Shown: piece after piece, positions 15,489-23,911 of the stretch
Numbering within the stretch: the first letter of the stretch is position 1
How the letters are laid out: every line of letters begins with the position of its first letter
NCBI RefSeq assembly: GCF_001426745.1
Contig: NZ_LMFI01000005.1
Location: 1-57,017, forward strand
DNA from: Nocardioides sp. Root140
Lineage (GTDB): Bacteria > Actinomycetota > Actinomycetes > Propionibacteriales > Nocardioidaceae
Direction of reading: 5' to 3'
DNA: 57,017 nucleotides
Position numbers and translations under genes: made by a program
Notes under the pieces: generated by a model
What the model was told of the DNA's origin: nothing
The model's database searches: none
Seen by the model: the letters and a program-made list of their open reading frames with translations, nothing else

Positions 15489-16886
15489 CTAGTATCCCCG
15501 TGGCCCGTAGGGCGAAAGACCACGCATGAAGGGCTTGATGTCTTCGGTGGTGAGCTTCGGCGCCTCAGGCATGCGCAGCTTCTTCGCGAGGGGGCTCAGG
15601 GAGGCGACGTAGGTCCGTGACCATGCCAGCCACGCCTCCCCTGCGGCTCGCGGTTCAGGGTCGAGGGATTCGATGCGGGCGGCCATAGCGTCGAGGTAGC
15701 GGGCGAGTTCGTTGGCTCGTTCCCATCGCTCCGCCTGCTTGGCGAGGACCTTGGCGTAGTAGGCCTCTGTAGCGTCCAGGATCGCCTGGTCGCGCACCTC
15801 CTCCCAGGCGCGCTTCTCCGCTTCGGCTTGGGCGATGCGTTCGAGTCTGCGTGCTTCGCTGGCGGCTGCGCGGCCCTCGATCTCCTGCAGGATCTCCCCA
15901 AGACGGTTCTCCAAGTTGTAGGTCTTGGTGTCTCCAAAGTGGCTCTGCCGAACCCCTAAACCGCCGTTGATGTGGACCGTTAGGCGCCCTGACGGCGTGT
16001 GGTCGTACTTCGGGATACGCCGCCCGAAGGGCTTCGCCGCTTCCTCAAGCTCACGGGCCGTGGGTTCGTGGGGCGTCCTGTCCGTGTCCTCGACCACGCT
16101 GAGCGCGTGGTCGTGCTCGCCGATGGTGATGACCAGATCGCTGTCACGGGAGGAGCCGCGATAACCGCGTGGGTTGACCTCGGCCCGCGACACTTCATAG
16201 CCCCGGCGTACCGCCTCCTTTGCGAGTGCATCGAGCACGCGAAGCGCCCGGTTGCGCACTGGACCCTTGAAGGCCAGCCGCGTCTTGTCCTGTCGAGCAG
16301 AGGCGACAGCGGGATGAAGGCGCCGGAGCTGCTCAGCTACGGGCACCTCGATGATGGGCTTGGCAGCCTCATGTGCTTCCTCCGCCGCAGGGATGGGTTC
16401 ACCCGTCAAGGTCACAGCCGCCTTGCGCCACCCTCCGCTGAACTCAAGTCGCTGACCCGCCGGGACCTTGCCGTGACGATTGGCCGACCGCACCAGGTTG
16501 TCGTAATAGGAAGGGTCGATGTCGGCCAACTCCAACCGTCCTCCAGCCGCGACCACATCAGCGACAAGCTGTTCTGTCGGACGTAGGCCCGTGACGGGTC
16601 GTTGTGGCTTCGCCCTGGGCGGTGGTGTCGGAGTAAAGGTTTGGTCCGCCGAGGTCGAGCGCCAGTGTCCGTCGGGGTAGCTTCCGTGCGCTGCGAAGTG
16701 GCGGCCAGCCGGAGTGGGCTCTGCCTTCCAGATTCCCCTCTTCTTGGTGACCGTTGCGAGACGACGGTTCTGTAGCGCTACGGCGGTCGTCTTGTGGGTA
16801 GTGCCGGTCATCACCCCCTCGGGGCAACCCGCCACGATCCAGGCGAGTACTTCAAGCTGGCGGCTGTTCACGGTCCGGTTATCCAC
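15489..16886 (-). CDS. Hypothetical element-borne protein, 465 aa, N-terminal winged helix
   Basis: Residues 1-60 read as a winged helix (NSRQLEVLAWIVAGCPEGVM...LQNRRLATVTKKRGIWKAEPTPAGR). The centre (about 200-340) is a conserved-looking domain (RALRVLDALAKEAVRRGYEV...LVITIGEHDHALSVVEDTDRTPHEPTARELEE...IPKYDHTPSGRLTVHI). It is followed by a charged coiled coil (RRLERIAQAEAEKRAWEEV) and a helical tail. Proteins of this layout recur on actinobacterial plasmids and integrative elements, with no known function. Transcribed in the same direction as the serine recombinase upstream, 41 bases after it. Confidence 0.75.
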   Translation of the reverse strand: MDNRTVNSRQLEVLAWIVAGCPEGVMTGTTHKTTAVALQNRRLATVTKKRGIWKAEPTPAGRHFAAHGSYPDGHWRSTSADQTFTPTPPPRAKPQRPVTGLRPTEQLVADVVAAGGRLELADIDPSYYDNLVRSANRHGKVPAGQRLEFSGGWRKAAVTLTGEPIPAAEEAHEAAKPIIEVPVAEQLRRLHPAVASARQDKTRLAFKGPVRNRALRVLDALAKEAVRRGYEVSRAEVNPRGYRGSSRDSDLVITIGEHDHALSVVEDTDRTPHEPTARELEEAAKPFGRRIPKYDHTPSGRLTVHINGGLGVRQSHFGDTKTYNLENRLGEILQEIEGRAAASEARRLERIAQAEAEKRAWEEVRDQAILDATEAYYAKVLAKQAERWERANELARYLDAMAARIESLDPEPRAAGEAWLAWSRTYVASLSPLAKKLRMPEAPKLTTEDIKPFMRGLSPYGPRGY

Positions 16887-16927
16887 TGCCTGAGTATCTC
16901 GACGGCGCCCTTCAAACCGTTCGTCGT

Positions 16928-17605
16928 TCAGGCCGTGTCTGCGGCCTTGGCATACTCCGATGCGAGCCGCTTCATGGCCTTCTCGCGGTCTGATTCGAGC
17001 TTGCGCACGTCGCGCCGTAGCGCCGGATCTGCCGCGTAAGTTTCCGCGAGATCTGCGTCCTTGAGGATGCGGCTGATGACGCCGTTGCTCAATCCGGTGG
17101 CCTCGCGGATTTCGCGGTAGCTGAACCCGCGGTCCTTCATTTTGAAGATGGCAATCTCTTGGGCGGGAGTAGTCGCCCTCGCACGGCCGACCTTGATGCC
17201 GTTGTCCCGGAGGTAGTCCAGCCGATCCTTGGTCCGCTCAATGAGCAGGGCACGTTCGAACTCGGCGAACAGGGTGAGCATGCCAAAGAAGAGTGCGTCC
17301 TTGGGGTCGGTCGGATCGTAGGCCTTGCCACCGATGACAAGCGTGATGCTGTTGGCCTCGAGGTGCTTGGAGATGGTGTTCAGCTCGTCGGCGCTGCGGC
17401 CCAGCCGATCCAACTTGGTCACGTGAAGCTCATCCCCCGAAGTCAGCTCTTCGAGCAGGCTGTAGAGCACCTTGCGTTTGGCCTTCGCGCCCGAGACGAC
17501 TTCGGTTTCGATGTGCTCCCGGGGTACGCCGTAGCGGACGAGCTCCTCGATCTGGGTTGACGGGTCCTGGCGAGCACTGCTCACCCTTCCGTAGCCGTAC
17601 TTCAT
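16928..17605 (-). CDS. Small serine recombinase (resolvase/invertase family)
   Basis: A 225-residue recombinase. The catalytic domain (1-140) begins MKYGYGRVSSARQDPSTQ, with the nucleophilic serine directly after the RV (Ser9). LDRLGRSADEL and FAEFERALLIERTKDRL carry the catalytic arginines and the long E helix. The C-terminal HTH (about 145-185) reads ATTPAQEIAIFKMKDRGFSYREIREATGLSNGVISRIL. It would cut and rejoin DNA at short two-subsite targets to resolve multimers, invert or transpose. The ATG at 17605 has a strong AGGAGG site. Direct repeats of GAACGGGTT just upstream may be its own site. Confidence 0.93.
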   Translation of the reverse strand: MKYGYGRVSSARQDPSTQIEELVRYGVPREHIETEVVSGAKAKRKVLYSLLEELTSGDELHVTKLDRLGRSADELNTISKHLEANSITLVIGGKAYDPTDPKDALFFGMLTLFAEFERALLIERTKDRLDYLRDNGIKVGRARATTPAQEIAIFKMKDRGFSYREIREATGLSNGVISRILKDADLAETYAADPALRRDVRKLESDREKAMKRLASEYAKAADTA

Positions 17606-17624
17606 GGCTTCCTCCTGACTTCCC

Positions 17625-17662
17625 GAACGGGTTCCGACGTGGAATATCGGAACGGGTTTCGA
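17625..17662. repeat. Direct repeats upstream of the recombinase (possible res-like site)
   Basis: GAACGGGTTCCGA (17625-17637) and GAACGGGTTTCGA (17650-17662) are 13-base direct repeats with one mismatch, offset by 25 bases, starting 20 bases before the recombinase start. A related word, CGTTCGGGAACCG, occurs near 17723-17735. The position suits a recombination site or an operator. Confidence 0.5.
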
Positions 17663-17849
17663 GCATGCGGCTGTCCGCGGGAGCCGGGTACGAGGTCGGT
17701 CGTGTTGGAGCGCCGGTGCGAGCGTTCGGGAACCGAAGCAATCGGAACAGCGTGAGCCACCCAGTTCTGTCGGCGCTGTCTCATAGCCTTTCGGGGAGAC
17801 AGTTGCGACCCACCGGGCGCCGCTGACCGCGTCGACCAGAGAGCCACCC

Positions 17850-18419
17850 ATGACCTACTACACCGCAACTGAACTTCGGCAACAGGCAGGCAGCCTGACG
17901 GCGAGTGCCGCGCAGTCAGAGCTCTCCCGACTGTCGAAGTCAGCAACTGGCAACTATGACGTCTTCCTGAGCCACAGCTTCAGCGATGCCCTACTCATTC
18001 TTGGTTTGAAGCGCACGCTGGAGGCAGACGGGCTCACGGTATACGTCGACTGGCTCGAAGACCCGCAGCTCGACAGGCGAAGCGTGAATGCAACCACCGC
18101 AGCTCACCTCCGCGAGCAGATGAAGAGGTGCAAGTCGCTTGTGTATGCAACTTCTCAGAACGCATCCACTTCAAGATGGATGCCATGGGAACTCGGGTTC
18201 TTCGACGGCACCCACGGGCCAGAGAAGGTTGCCATCTGTCCGATCACAACGGGAACAGGCACCTACACCGGCGAGGAGTACCTGGGCCTCTACAAGACTC
18301 TGGAGAAAGTTCGTGACGCGGGCGTCCTGCGCCCGTTTGTAGTCCGGCAGTCGGGACGTCAGGCAGAGCGCTTGGGCTCATTCGCAGCTGGGCGCGGCAC
18401 GTACGTGGGGTTGTCGTAG
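17850..18419 (+). CDS. TIR domain protein
   Basis: A 189-residue protein. After a short helical start, a TIR domain begins at YDVFLSHS (36-43) with LGLKRTLEADGLTVYVDW for helix A and strand B. The conserved WMPWELGFFDG carries the likely catalytic glutamate E114. Bacterial TIRs of this kind cleave NAD+ or make cyclic ADP-ribose-type signals in antiphage immunity. No membrane segment is present. It converges on the HIT-transmembrane gene and is divergent from the recombinase. It may be an extra TIR of the same immune locus or an independent gene. Confidence 0.88.
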   Translation: MTYYTATELRQQAGSLTASAAQSELSRLSKSATGNYDVFLSHSFSDALLILGLKRTLEADGLTVYVDWLEDPQLDRRSVNATTAAHLREQMKRCKSLVYATSQNASTSRWMPWELGFFDGTHGPEKVAICPITTGTGTYTGEEYLGLYKTLEKVRDAGVLRPFVVRQSGRQAERLGSFAAGRGTYVGLS

Positions 18420-18492
18420 CCTGCGCGTGACGGCACCACCTGGCGCAGCGTCAATGTCCCTTTAGCCCGGTGCGCAGTGACAGGCGACCGGC

Positions 18493-19356
18493 CTAATGGC
18501 AGTGTGCCCACACAGCTATTGCGATCCCCGCCAAAAGCAGCGGACCGTAGACCGGCGCCACCGCCCAAGAACGAATGTCCTCCCAGTCGGGCCAATAGTT
18601 GACCTTCGTACCCCCAGGTCCTGCAAGTGCGGGATTCAAGGCGAATGCCGGGATGTCACCCCCCGCTGAGACACTGTCGTAGAGCTTGCGGAATGCGCGC
18701 TCTTGCTTGAGGTAGTTGGCATCGAGGAGACCAAAGATGGCGACCGCGATCAGCCCAAGGACGGCTACCCAGAACTGTTGCTTCGTCACCGCGTAGCCGT
18801 AGGTCAGCGTGACGATGGGAAGCAGCCAAGTCTTGGCTGCAGACGACGCCTGCGACATCCGCGTGACGATCGCTTGAACGAATGTCAGGTGTTGGCGCCT
18901 GTCCTCGGGGGAAACATCTCCTGCCCGAGACGGCAGCGTTGAGCGCACGAGCGCGAGAGTCTGCTCTTGGGCGTTTGAGCTCTCGGCTGCATCGGCTGGC
19001 CAGGACAGAGTCAGAGCATCGCCAGCCCACCGGGGCACCACGTGGAAGTGCACATGTGGAATGGTTTGCGTTGCTGTTACGCCAGTCGACTGGATGAGAT
19101 TGAGCCCGTCGGGAGATACCGCCGACCGGACTGCGATCGCTGTTCGCCTTACGGCAGCGCCAAGTTGCCGACTCTCCGCATCGGTCAGGTCAACGTGTTC
19201 GGCCACGTGCCTATTTGGGACGACCAACGTGTGACCGCGAGTGGCAGGCGTGAGAGGGAAGAAGGCCGTGACGTTCTGGTCTTGGTAAACGACCCGAGCA
19301 TTCGGGTCCTCACCTTTGACGATCTGACAGAAGGGACATGGGCCGCTGCTTGTCAT
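18493..19356 (-). CDS. HIT domain fused to a transmembrane effector-like module
   Basis: A 287-residue fusion. Residues 1-110 are a zinc-HIT nucleotide-binding domain: CPFC (7-10), AFFPLTPATRGHTLVVPNRH (H50) and the catalytic triad H101-V-H103-F-H105, all intact. After a linker, residues 160-287 form a hydrophobic module: hydrophobic stretches near 175-192, 194-212 and 265-284, with ANYLKQERAFRKLYDSV between the second and third and a W-x-x-I-R-S-W block before the last. I recognise this module from proteins lying beside TIR or nucleotide-signalling genes. The ATG at 19356 overlaps the TIR stop by ATGA. Inference: the HIT part senses or processes a TIR-made nucleotide and the membrane part executes. 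Confidence 0.88.
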   Translation of the reverse strand: MTSSGPCPFCQIVKGEDPNARVVYQDQNVTAFFPLTPATRGHTLVVPNRHVAEHVDLTDAESRQLGAAVRRTAIAVRSAVSPDGLNLIQSTGVTATQTIPHVHFHVVPRWAGDALTLSWPADAAESSNAQEQTLALVRSTLPSRAGDVSPEDRRQHLTFVQAIVTRMSQASSAAKTWLLPIVTLTYGYAVTKQQFWVAVLGLIAVAIFGLLDANYLKQERAFRKLYDSVSAGGDIPAFALNPALAGPGGTKVNYWPDWEDIRSWAVAPVYGPLLLAGIAIAVWAHCH

Positions 19357-19832
19357 CGGCGGACCACACCCTGCGAGGACCAATGCTCAATGCTGCTAGC
19401 CAATGCCTTGTACGTGGCCTGGGTATCGATTCGGTTCTGCCAGTCCCGGGCCGTCGGGTCAAAGATTGGGACGCCAGAGAGGCCGGCCACCGCGAAGGGA
19501 TCGCCCCCGATGGAGTCCGCCGTTCCCATGGACGAGATGCCATGGATGCGAACCCCGAGCATCGGCTTCTTGTCTGCCCAGGCCTTTTGGATTTCGTACT
19601 TGACCCACGGGCGGGCGGCAGTTTCCTTGCCGATCAGCACGATGACGGCACGCTTATAGGCCATCTCCCCGTCAATCCACTTCTGGATGGCGGCGGCCCC
19701 ACCGCGCTGAACCGCTTCCCACTGCTGCGAGTTCAGGAGTGGCTGCCCTTCGAGTGCGTTGATGTTCTTGATCAGCTGCACGCGGTGCACGTCGCGGTCG
19801 TAATGAAAGCTGTAGAAGACGGTCTTGGCCAT
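19353..19832 (-). CDS. ThsB-like TIR domain protein
   Basis: A 159-residue TIR of the ThsB/DUF1863 type, beginning MAKTVFYSFHYDRDVHRVQL. The active-site region AVIVLIGKETAARPWVKYEI contains the catalytic-type glutamate E80 in W-V-K-Y-E, at the same place as in Thoeris ThsB proteins. Expected role: on infection, use NAD+ to produce a small ADP-ribose-type signal. It is the first gene of a two-gene operon with the HIT-membrane protein, with ATGA coupling. The start is the ATG at 19832; the next gene upstream ends about 100 bases away. Confidence 0.9.
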   Translation of the reverse strand: MAKTVFYSFHYDRDVHRVQLIKNINALEGQPLLNSQQWEAVQRGGAAAIQKWIDGEMAYKRAVIVLIGKETAARPWVKYEIQKAWADKKPMLGVRIHGISSMGTADSIGGDPFAVAGLSGVPIFDPTARDWQNRIDTQATYKALASSIEHWSSQGVVRR

Positions 19833-19928
19833 GGTCGTTCCCTGGTCTCGGAGTCTGGGACTTCGACCCTAGCGACACCTTCCGACAGTTAGGCAGGTGC
19901 GCGGAGACACAGTAGATGGCTTCATTGT

Positions 19929-20378
19929 TCAATCGGCCTTGCCCTGCCACAACTCCCAACGGTTCGCGCGGCCGCGGCGAACCTCGGCATCGGGGAACTC
20001 TGCCTGAAGCTCCTGTAGCCGGGCGACCACCTCGTTGATGCTCAAACCTGAAGGTACGACTGCGAGCGGTTTGGGCTTGGGTGCCGTGGGCTGGGCCGGG
20101 TCGTTGCGCCGGGTGGCGAAGGATTCAAGCATCTTCATGAGTTCGGCGTGGATGGCGCGCTGTCCTGGCCAGGCGGGGCACGGGCCGACATAGGGCGGCG
20201 TGACATAGCCGTGCTGGTATGCCGGAAGTGCGCAGTCAGAGCACATATCTGCGTGCTCCTGCCGGGGAACCTCGAGGAGCTTCTTGAGACGCCATTGCGT
20301 GACGTCACGGTCGGCGCGAATACTTGATCGCTCCGAACGGCCGGTCGATTCCTTCAGGCGACCTTCAAGCTCAACCAC
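19929..20378 (-). CDS. Hypothetical protein, 149 aa, start uncertain
   Basis: The GTG at 20378 is the first usable start in frame (VVELEGRLKESTGRSERSS). Coding-like residues continue upstream (WTHYLYSKRRIEEVRELRVG) into overlap with the previous gene, so a frameshift joining the two genes is possible. It contains a Cys/His set (HADMCSDCALPAYQHGY) near 40-58 and a C-terminal helix-rich region (INEVVARLQELQAEFPDAEVRRG). No family is recognised. Confidence 0.55.
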   Translation of the reverse strand: MVELEGRLKESTGRSERSSIRADRDVTQWRLKKLLEVPRQEHADMCSDCALPAYQHGYVTPPYVGPCPAWPGQRAIHAELMKMLESFATRRNDPAQPTAPKPKPLAVVPSGLSINEVVARLQELQAEFPDAEVRRGRANRWELWQGKAD

Positions 20379-20403
20379 CCCGACCCGGAGTTCGCGGACC
20401 TCC

Positions 20404-21048
20404 TCAATCCGCCGCTTGCTGTAGAGGTAGTGCGTCCAAGCTCCTCCGGTCCCGGGGAAGGCGACCGTGCTCGTCTGGGACGTCCTCGGGGTCGCCCACC
20501 ACCGGGACGAGCCGTCCCACGGTGGCTCGAAGCGCCTCAATGGCGGCTTCGAGTTTGGCAATGTCGGCAGCCCTCCGCTCCGGCGCCATGGCGGGAAACC
20601 GTTCACCGGACTTCAGCCCATCAAGCTCGGACTCCTTGTGCGCAAGAACGCATCGGGCTTCGAGAAGTCGAAGGCGGGCCTGGTCGCGGTCGGAGTCGTA
20701 GCACTGAAGGTTCGCCTCCCGCTCCACGTCCTTGGCAGCAAGGCGCTTCTCAGCCTCGCGGTCCATGCGTGCAAGCCGCGCTTGCATCTGCCGTTTGGTC
20801 ATTTGCCGGAAGCCAGGTTCTGCCCGCTCCCACTCCTCCATGACCTCTTGCGCGCGCTCGAGGTCCCCTGCTTGCTCCTCCATGCGCCAGGGATTCCAGA
20901 ACTGGTCGCGGTGGAGGTCCATAAATAGGTCTCGCGCAGCTTCATGCTCTTCGAAGGTTGAGCTGACTCCTGCCTTGGCGCGCCACAGGTGCTCACCGTC
21001 GGAATAGACGCCCTCGGGCAGGGTCAGCGTTGCCGCGTGAGATGCCAT
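20404..21048 (-). CDS. Coiled-coil protein, 214 aa
   Basis: The ATG at 21048 gives MASHAATLTLPEGVYSDGEHLWRAKAGVSSTFEEHEAARD. From about residue 60 the protein is a long charged helix (ERAQEVMEEWERAEPGFRQMTKRQMQARLARMDREAEKRL), probably coiled coil. The final residues (GRLPRDRRSLDALPLQQAAD) look out of frame compared with the reading in the next gene, so the two may once have been one protein of about 370 residues. Function unknown. Confidence 0.55.
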   Translation of the reverse strand: MASHAATLTLPEGVYSDGEHLWRAKAGVSSTFEEHEAARDLFMDLHRDQFWNPWRMEEQAGDLERAQEVMEEWERAEPGFRQMTKRQMQARLARMDREAEKRLAAKDVEREANLQCYDSDRDQARLRLLEARCVLAHKESELDGLKSGERFPAMAPERRAADIAKLEAAIEALRATVGRLVPVVGDPEDVPDEHGRLPRDRRSLDALPLQQAAD

Positions 21049-21197
21049 GGATTGATGTTCCGTGTCCTGCGGCCTGGATGCAACGGGGTCGAGGTGACGC
21101 AAACCGACAGACCTCGCCTGCCACCCGCAGAGCTGTCGGCTACTGCTGTGGTGCCCGCGCCAGTCAGGAGGCGGGCAGTAGGGGCAACTCTCAAGGC

Positions 21198-21240
21198 GAA
21201 GCTCCCCAACCGGCGACTTCAATCACAGTTGGGGAGCTTC
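21198..21240. terminator. Hairpin, possible terminator
   Basis: GAAGCTCCCCAAC (21198-21210) pairs perfectly with GTTGGGGAGCTTC (21228-21240) across a 17-base loop. There is no clear T-run on either side. It lies between the secreted protein gene and the coiled-coil gene and could terminate transcription or protect the message end. Confidence 0.55.
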
Positions 21241-21270
21241 AGTAGCGGGTAACCATTCCGCACAAGGAGG

Positions 21271-21298
21271 GTGAGGCCGACAACTCATTCAGCCTCAC
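21271..21298 (-). terminator. Small hairpin after the 808-aa gene
   Basis: GTGAGGC (21271-21277) pairs with GCCTCAC (21292-21298) immediately after the stop of the large secreted protein gene. Seven base pairs and no T-run, so only a weak terminator candidate. Confidence 0.35.
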
Positions 21299-21307
21299 AC
21301 ATCACTA

Positions 21308-23734
21308 TCAGTCACCAGCAGCCCGAACGAACCTCACGGAGCTATAGAACGGACTGTAGGTGTGTGGGTCCTGTTTCCACTGGTAGGAGGAATCAAGGTC
21401 CGAGCCGTAGTAGAGCGGCACGTCAATCTTGTTGCTCGTCCCAGTGCCAGTGTTGGCAGTCTGCAAGCCGTAAGTGGCTGGAGACTCGTCCGCACCAAAC
21501 TTGCCGTTGACCTTGCCCTGAATGCGAGCACCTTCGACGGTCAGCTCGTAGTAGCGAGTCCCACCTGCGCTGAAGCCCACTGTGGTCGGGAGGGTGTTCT
21601 GCACAGTGGGTGTGTACTCCCACTTCACGGTGAATACTTGCGGACGTGCCGCCCGAGAAGGCCAGTTAGCAGCAACCCTGAAAGTGCTCGACTGGCCAGC
21701 CGTGATGCTGAGGTTTCGGGACTGGAAGGGAGCGGTGTCCCAGTCCTTCTGAACTGGTGCCATCTGTTGACCCGTTGTCGGGCTCGCGGCAACCTCGCTG
21801 CCCTGGCTAAACATGGGTTCACCGGCTTGGTTCTTCATGCTGAAGGTCCCCTGGTTCTCCAACTGGGCAACCTGTGGAGTGCCCAACAGCCAGCGAGTCA
21901 CGGTGGTGGTGACAGCCTGACCGGCGTCCTCCTGAACCACTCCCTGCGCCTTTGGCTGGTATAGATCCACAGCGAAATCATGGAACTCGTTATCTCGGAA
22001 ATCCGTCTGCATCGTGCTTTCCGGACCCCCATCAGCCTTGACTCCTTCGTAGGCACATTCCTTGTCGTAGAAGCCTGCTCCGCCGGTTCCTCTCGCGTCA
22101 GAACCAGCTGCACCCCACAGCGCGTGGTTGGCGGGTGAGTCTCCCGCGCCTGTACCGGTGATCTTTGCGCTGAGGAGGGAGCCGGACCAGTTCTTTGACG
22201 AGTCGTTGTTGGCGACTTGCTCGATGGCCGTCCCCCTGCCATTGGTCGCTCCCCGCGCCAATGCGTAGCCGTCGGCGTTGCAGTGATTGCTCACCGCCTG
22301 GAAGAAGTTGGTCAGTTCGGGCGTCTGGGCCTGGATGTAGTAGTCCTCGGAAAGGGTGAAAGCACCGTTGTTGACCCAATCGGTGCCCGTGGTCCCACAG
22401 CCTGCCCATGCGCCTTGAGTCATAGTCACGTCTTCCCAGCGCGAGTAGGTGAAGGCCCAGCCGCGGATCTGCGTGCACTTCTGGGGCTGCTCGGTACGGG
22501 TGTAGTGACTTAGGTATGCGTAGTAGGTCCGCTCAGTGACGTTCAGGACCGCGCCTTCGGCCAGCCATTGCTTGTTGGAGTCCGTAAGCGTCACCTTGCC
22601 GTGATCAGCGGCGTCGGTGGCGTTGCCCGCGATGGCGATCTGCGTTGCCGTTGGCTCCGTTTCGGAAGCGGCGGCGTTGTCGAGGAGCTGGCCGTAGGGC
22701 GTCTTCACGTCGCCCGCGGTTTGCGGTGTGAACTGTGTGGGCCCTGGATGGGTCGTACCGGTTCCGTCAGCGACCTCGGTCCTCCACAGGTAGGGGTAGG
22801 TGGCGCCGGGAAGGTCAGACTCAGTGACCTTGGTTCGGGTGACTGTCTGCGTGTCGCTGGGCCGCGAGAAGCACCAGGCACCTCGTCGCGAGAGCGCCGC
22901 TTGGGTGTCACCGTTCATGGAGTCACCTGCGCTGTTCTCCTGAGGCACCCAGCCACTTTCGTCGTTCTGGGAGGCTCGTGCGCGGGATGCTCTCACCCAC
23001 TTGTGGTAGTTCGAGTCAGCCTTACTGGTATCGACGGTGGGACAGCGGAGAAGGCAGTTCAAGCGGGCTTCAGTGGCGGTGTCGTAGGTGTCGGTGGCGG
23101 TCGCGCCGCCTAGGTGCACCTTGGTATCCCACATGGCCAGGTCGCTGCACTGGGTACCCCAGGTGATGCCGGGTCCGTCGTCCCACACATAGCTACAGCC
23201 GATGACCATGCCGCCACCGGAGTAGTGCTGGGTGTCGAGTTTCTCGATACGGTCACGGGCGTCGTTGTAGTAGCCAGATCCGTTGCCCAAGCCGTCGATG
23301 TAACTGTTCACGACCCCTGAGCTTGAGTTCTTGGAGGAGGCAGCGTTGGAGAGGAATCCGTCGCCACCGTTGCCGTTGTAGGCCGAGGTCATCAGGGCCC
23401 AGATGAACGTAGATCGCTTGCAGCCTGCGATCAGGCTCGCAGGGAGGTCGTTCTCGCCGTAGCCGCCGCACCACTCAGCAGCATCGGAGTTGAAGGCGTT
23501 CCATGCGCTCGTGTTGGCCGTGGGCTTCTGGGTGGGCTGCGCCATGTTCTTGTTGCCGTATAGCTTCCAGGTGGCCTGGTAGCCGTTGCAGGAGCTCCCT
23601 CCTGAACCACCGCCGCCGACGCCGTCCCAAGCGCTTGCGGAACTGATCGTCCCTCCGACGGTGAGTATTAGAAACGTAAAAAGACCAGTGAGAAATCCAA
23701 GTCCCACAGCCCTTCGTAATTGTTGATTGTCCAT
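21308..23734 (-). CDS. Large secreted protein, 808 aa, unknown function
   Basis: An exported protein. Residues 1-36 contain a basic start, a hydrophobic segment (LGFLTGLFTFLILTVGG) and an ASA cleavage region, then a Gly/Ser linker. The mature part is rich in Trp, Thr, Asn and Ser, with paired cysteines suited to disulfide bonds outside the cell. The last 150 residues look beta-rich (VFTVKWEYTPTVQNTLPT...YYELTVEGARIQGKVNG). The ATG at 23734 has a strong AGGAG site. No enzymatic motif is recognised. It lies downstream of another secreted protein gene in the same direction, with a hairpin between. Surface adhesion or conjugation-related roles are possible but unproven. Confidence 0.75.
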   Translation of the reverse strand: MDNQQLRRAVGLGFLTGLFTFLILTVGGTISSASAWDGVGGGGSGGSSCNGYQATWKLYGNKNMAQPTQKPTANTSAWNAFNSDAAEWCGGYGENDLPASLIAGCKRSTFIWALMTSAYNGNGGDGFLSNAASSKNSSSGVVNSYIDGLGNGSGYYNDARDRIEKLDTQHYSGGGMVIGCSYVWDDGPGITWGTQCSDLAMWDTKVHLGGATATDTYDTATEARLNCLLRCPTVDTSKADSNYHKWVRASRARASQNDESGWVPQENSAGDSMNGDTQAALSRRGAWCFSRPSDTQTVTRTKVTESDLPGATYPYLWRTEVADGTGTTHPGPTQFTPQTAGDVKTPYGQLLDNAAASETEPTATQIAIAGNATDAADHGKVTLTDSNKQWLAEGAVLNVTERTYYAYLSHYTRTEQPQKCTQIRGWAFTYSRWEDVTMTQGAWAGCGTTGTDWVNNGAFTLSEDYYIQAQTPELTNFFQAVSNHCNADGYALARGATNGRGTAIEQVANNDSSKNWSGSLLSAKITGTGAGDSPANHALWGAAGSDARGTGGAGFYDKECAYEGVKADGGPESTMQTDFRDNEFHDFAVDLYQPKAQGVVQEDAGQAVTTTVTRWLLGTPQVAQLENQGTFSMKNQAGEPMFSQGSEVAASPTTGQQMAPVQKDWDTAPFQSRNLSITAGQSSTFRVAANWPSRAARPQVFTVKWEYTPTVQNTLPTTVGFSAGGTRYYELTVEGARIQGKVNGKFGADESPATYGLQTANTGTGTSNKIDVPLYYGSDLDSSYQWKQDPHTYSPFYSSVRFVRAAGD

Positions 23735-23798
23735 GTCCGTTCTCCTAGTAGTTCGCTCAAGTCATAGGTGTGAGCACTATCAGCAGGAGAATGCAAAG

Positions 23799-23859
23799 CA
23801 AGAGCCCCGACAATCACACCATCGGAGAACAGTGCTTCTAGTGATTGCCGGGGCCCTTG
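23799..23859 (-). terminator. Long hairpin between two secreted-protein genes
   Basis: The arms 23799-23817 and 23841-23859 form a 19-base stem with two mismatches around a 23-base loop. Read on the minus strand it follows the 384-residue protein gene, and a short T-containing stretch (CTTTGCATTC) comes after. It is probably a terminator or attenuator. Confidence 0.65.
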
Positions 23860-23911
23860 CGACCCTATTGACTGCGAGGAACCAACTGTGAAACCTCCAC
23901 GCGGTCAACTA

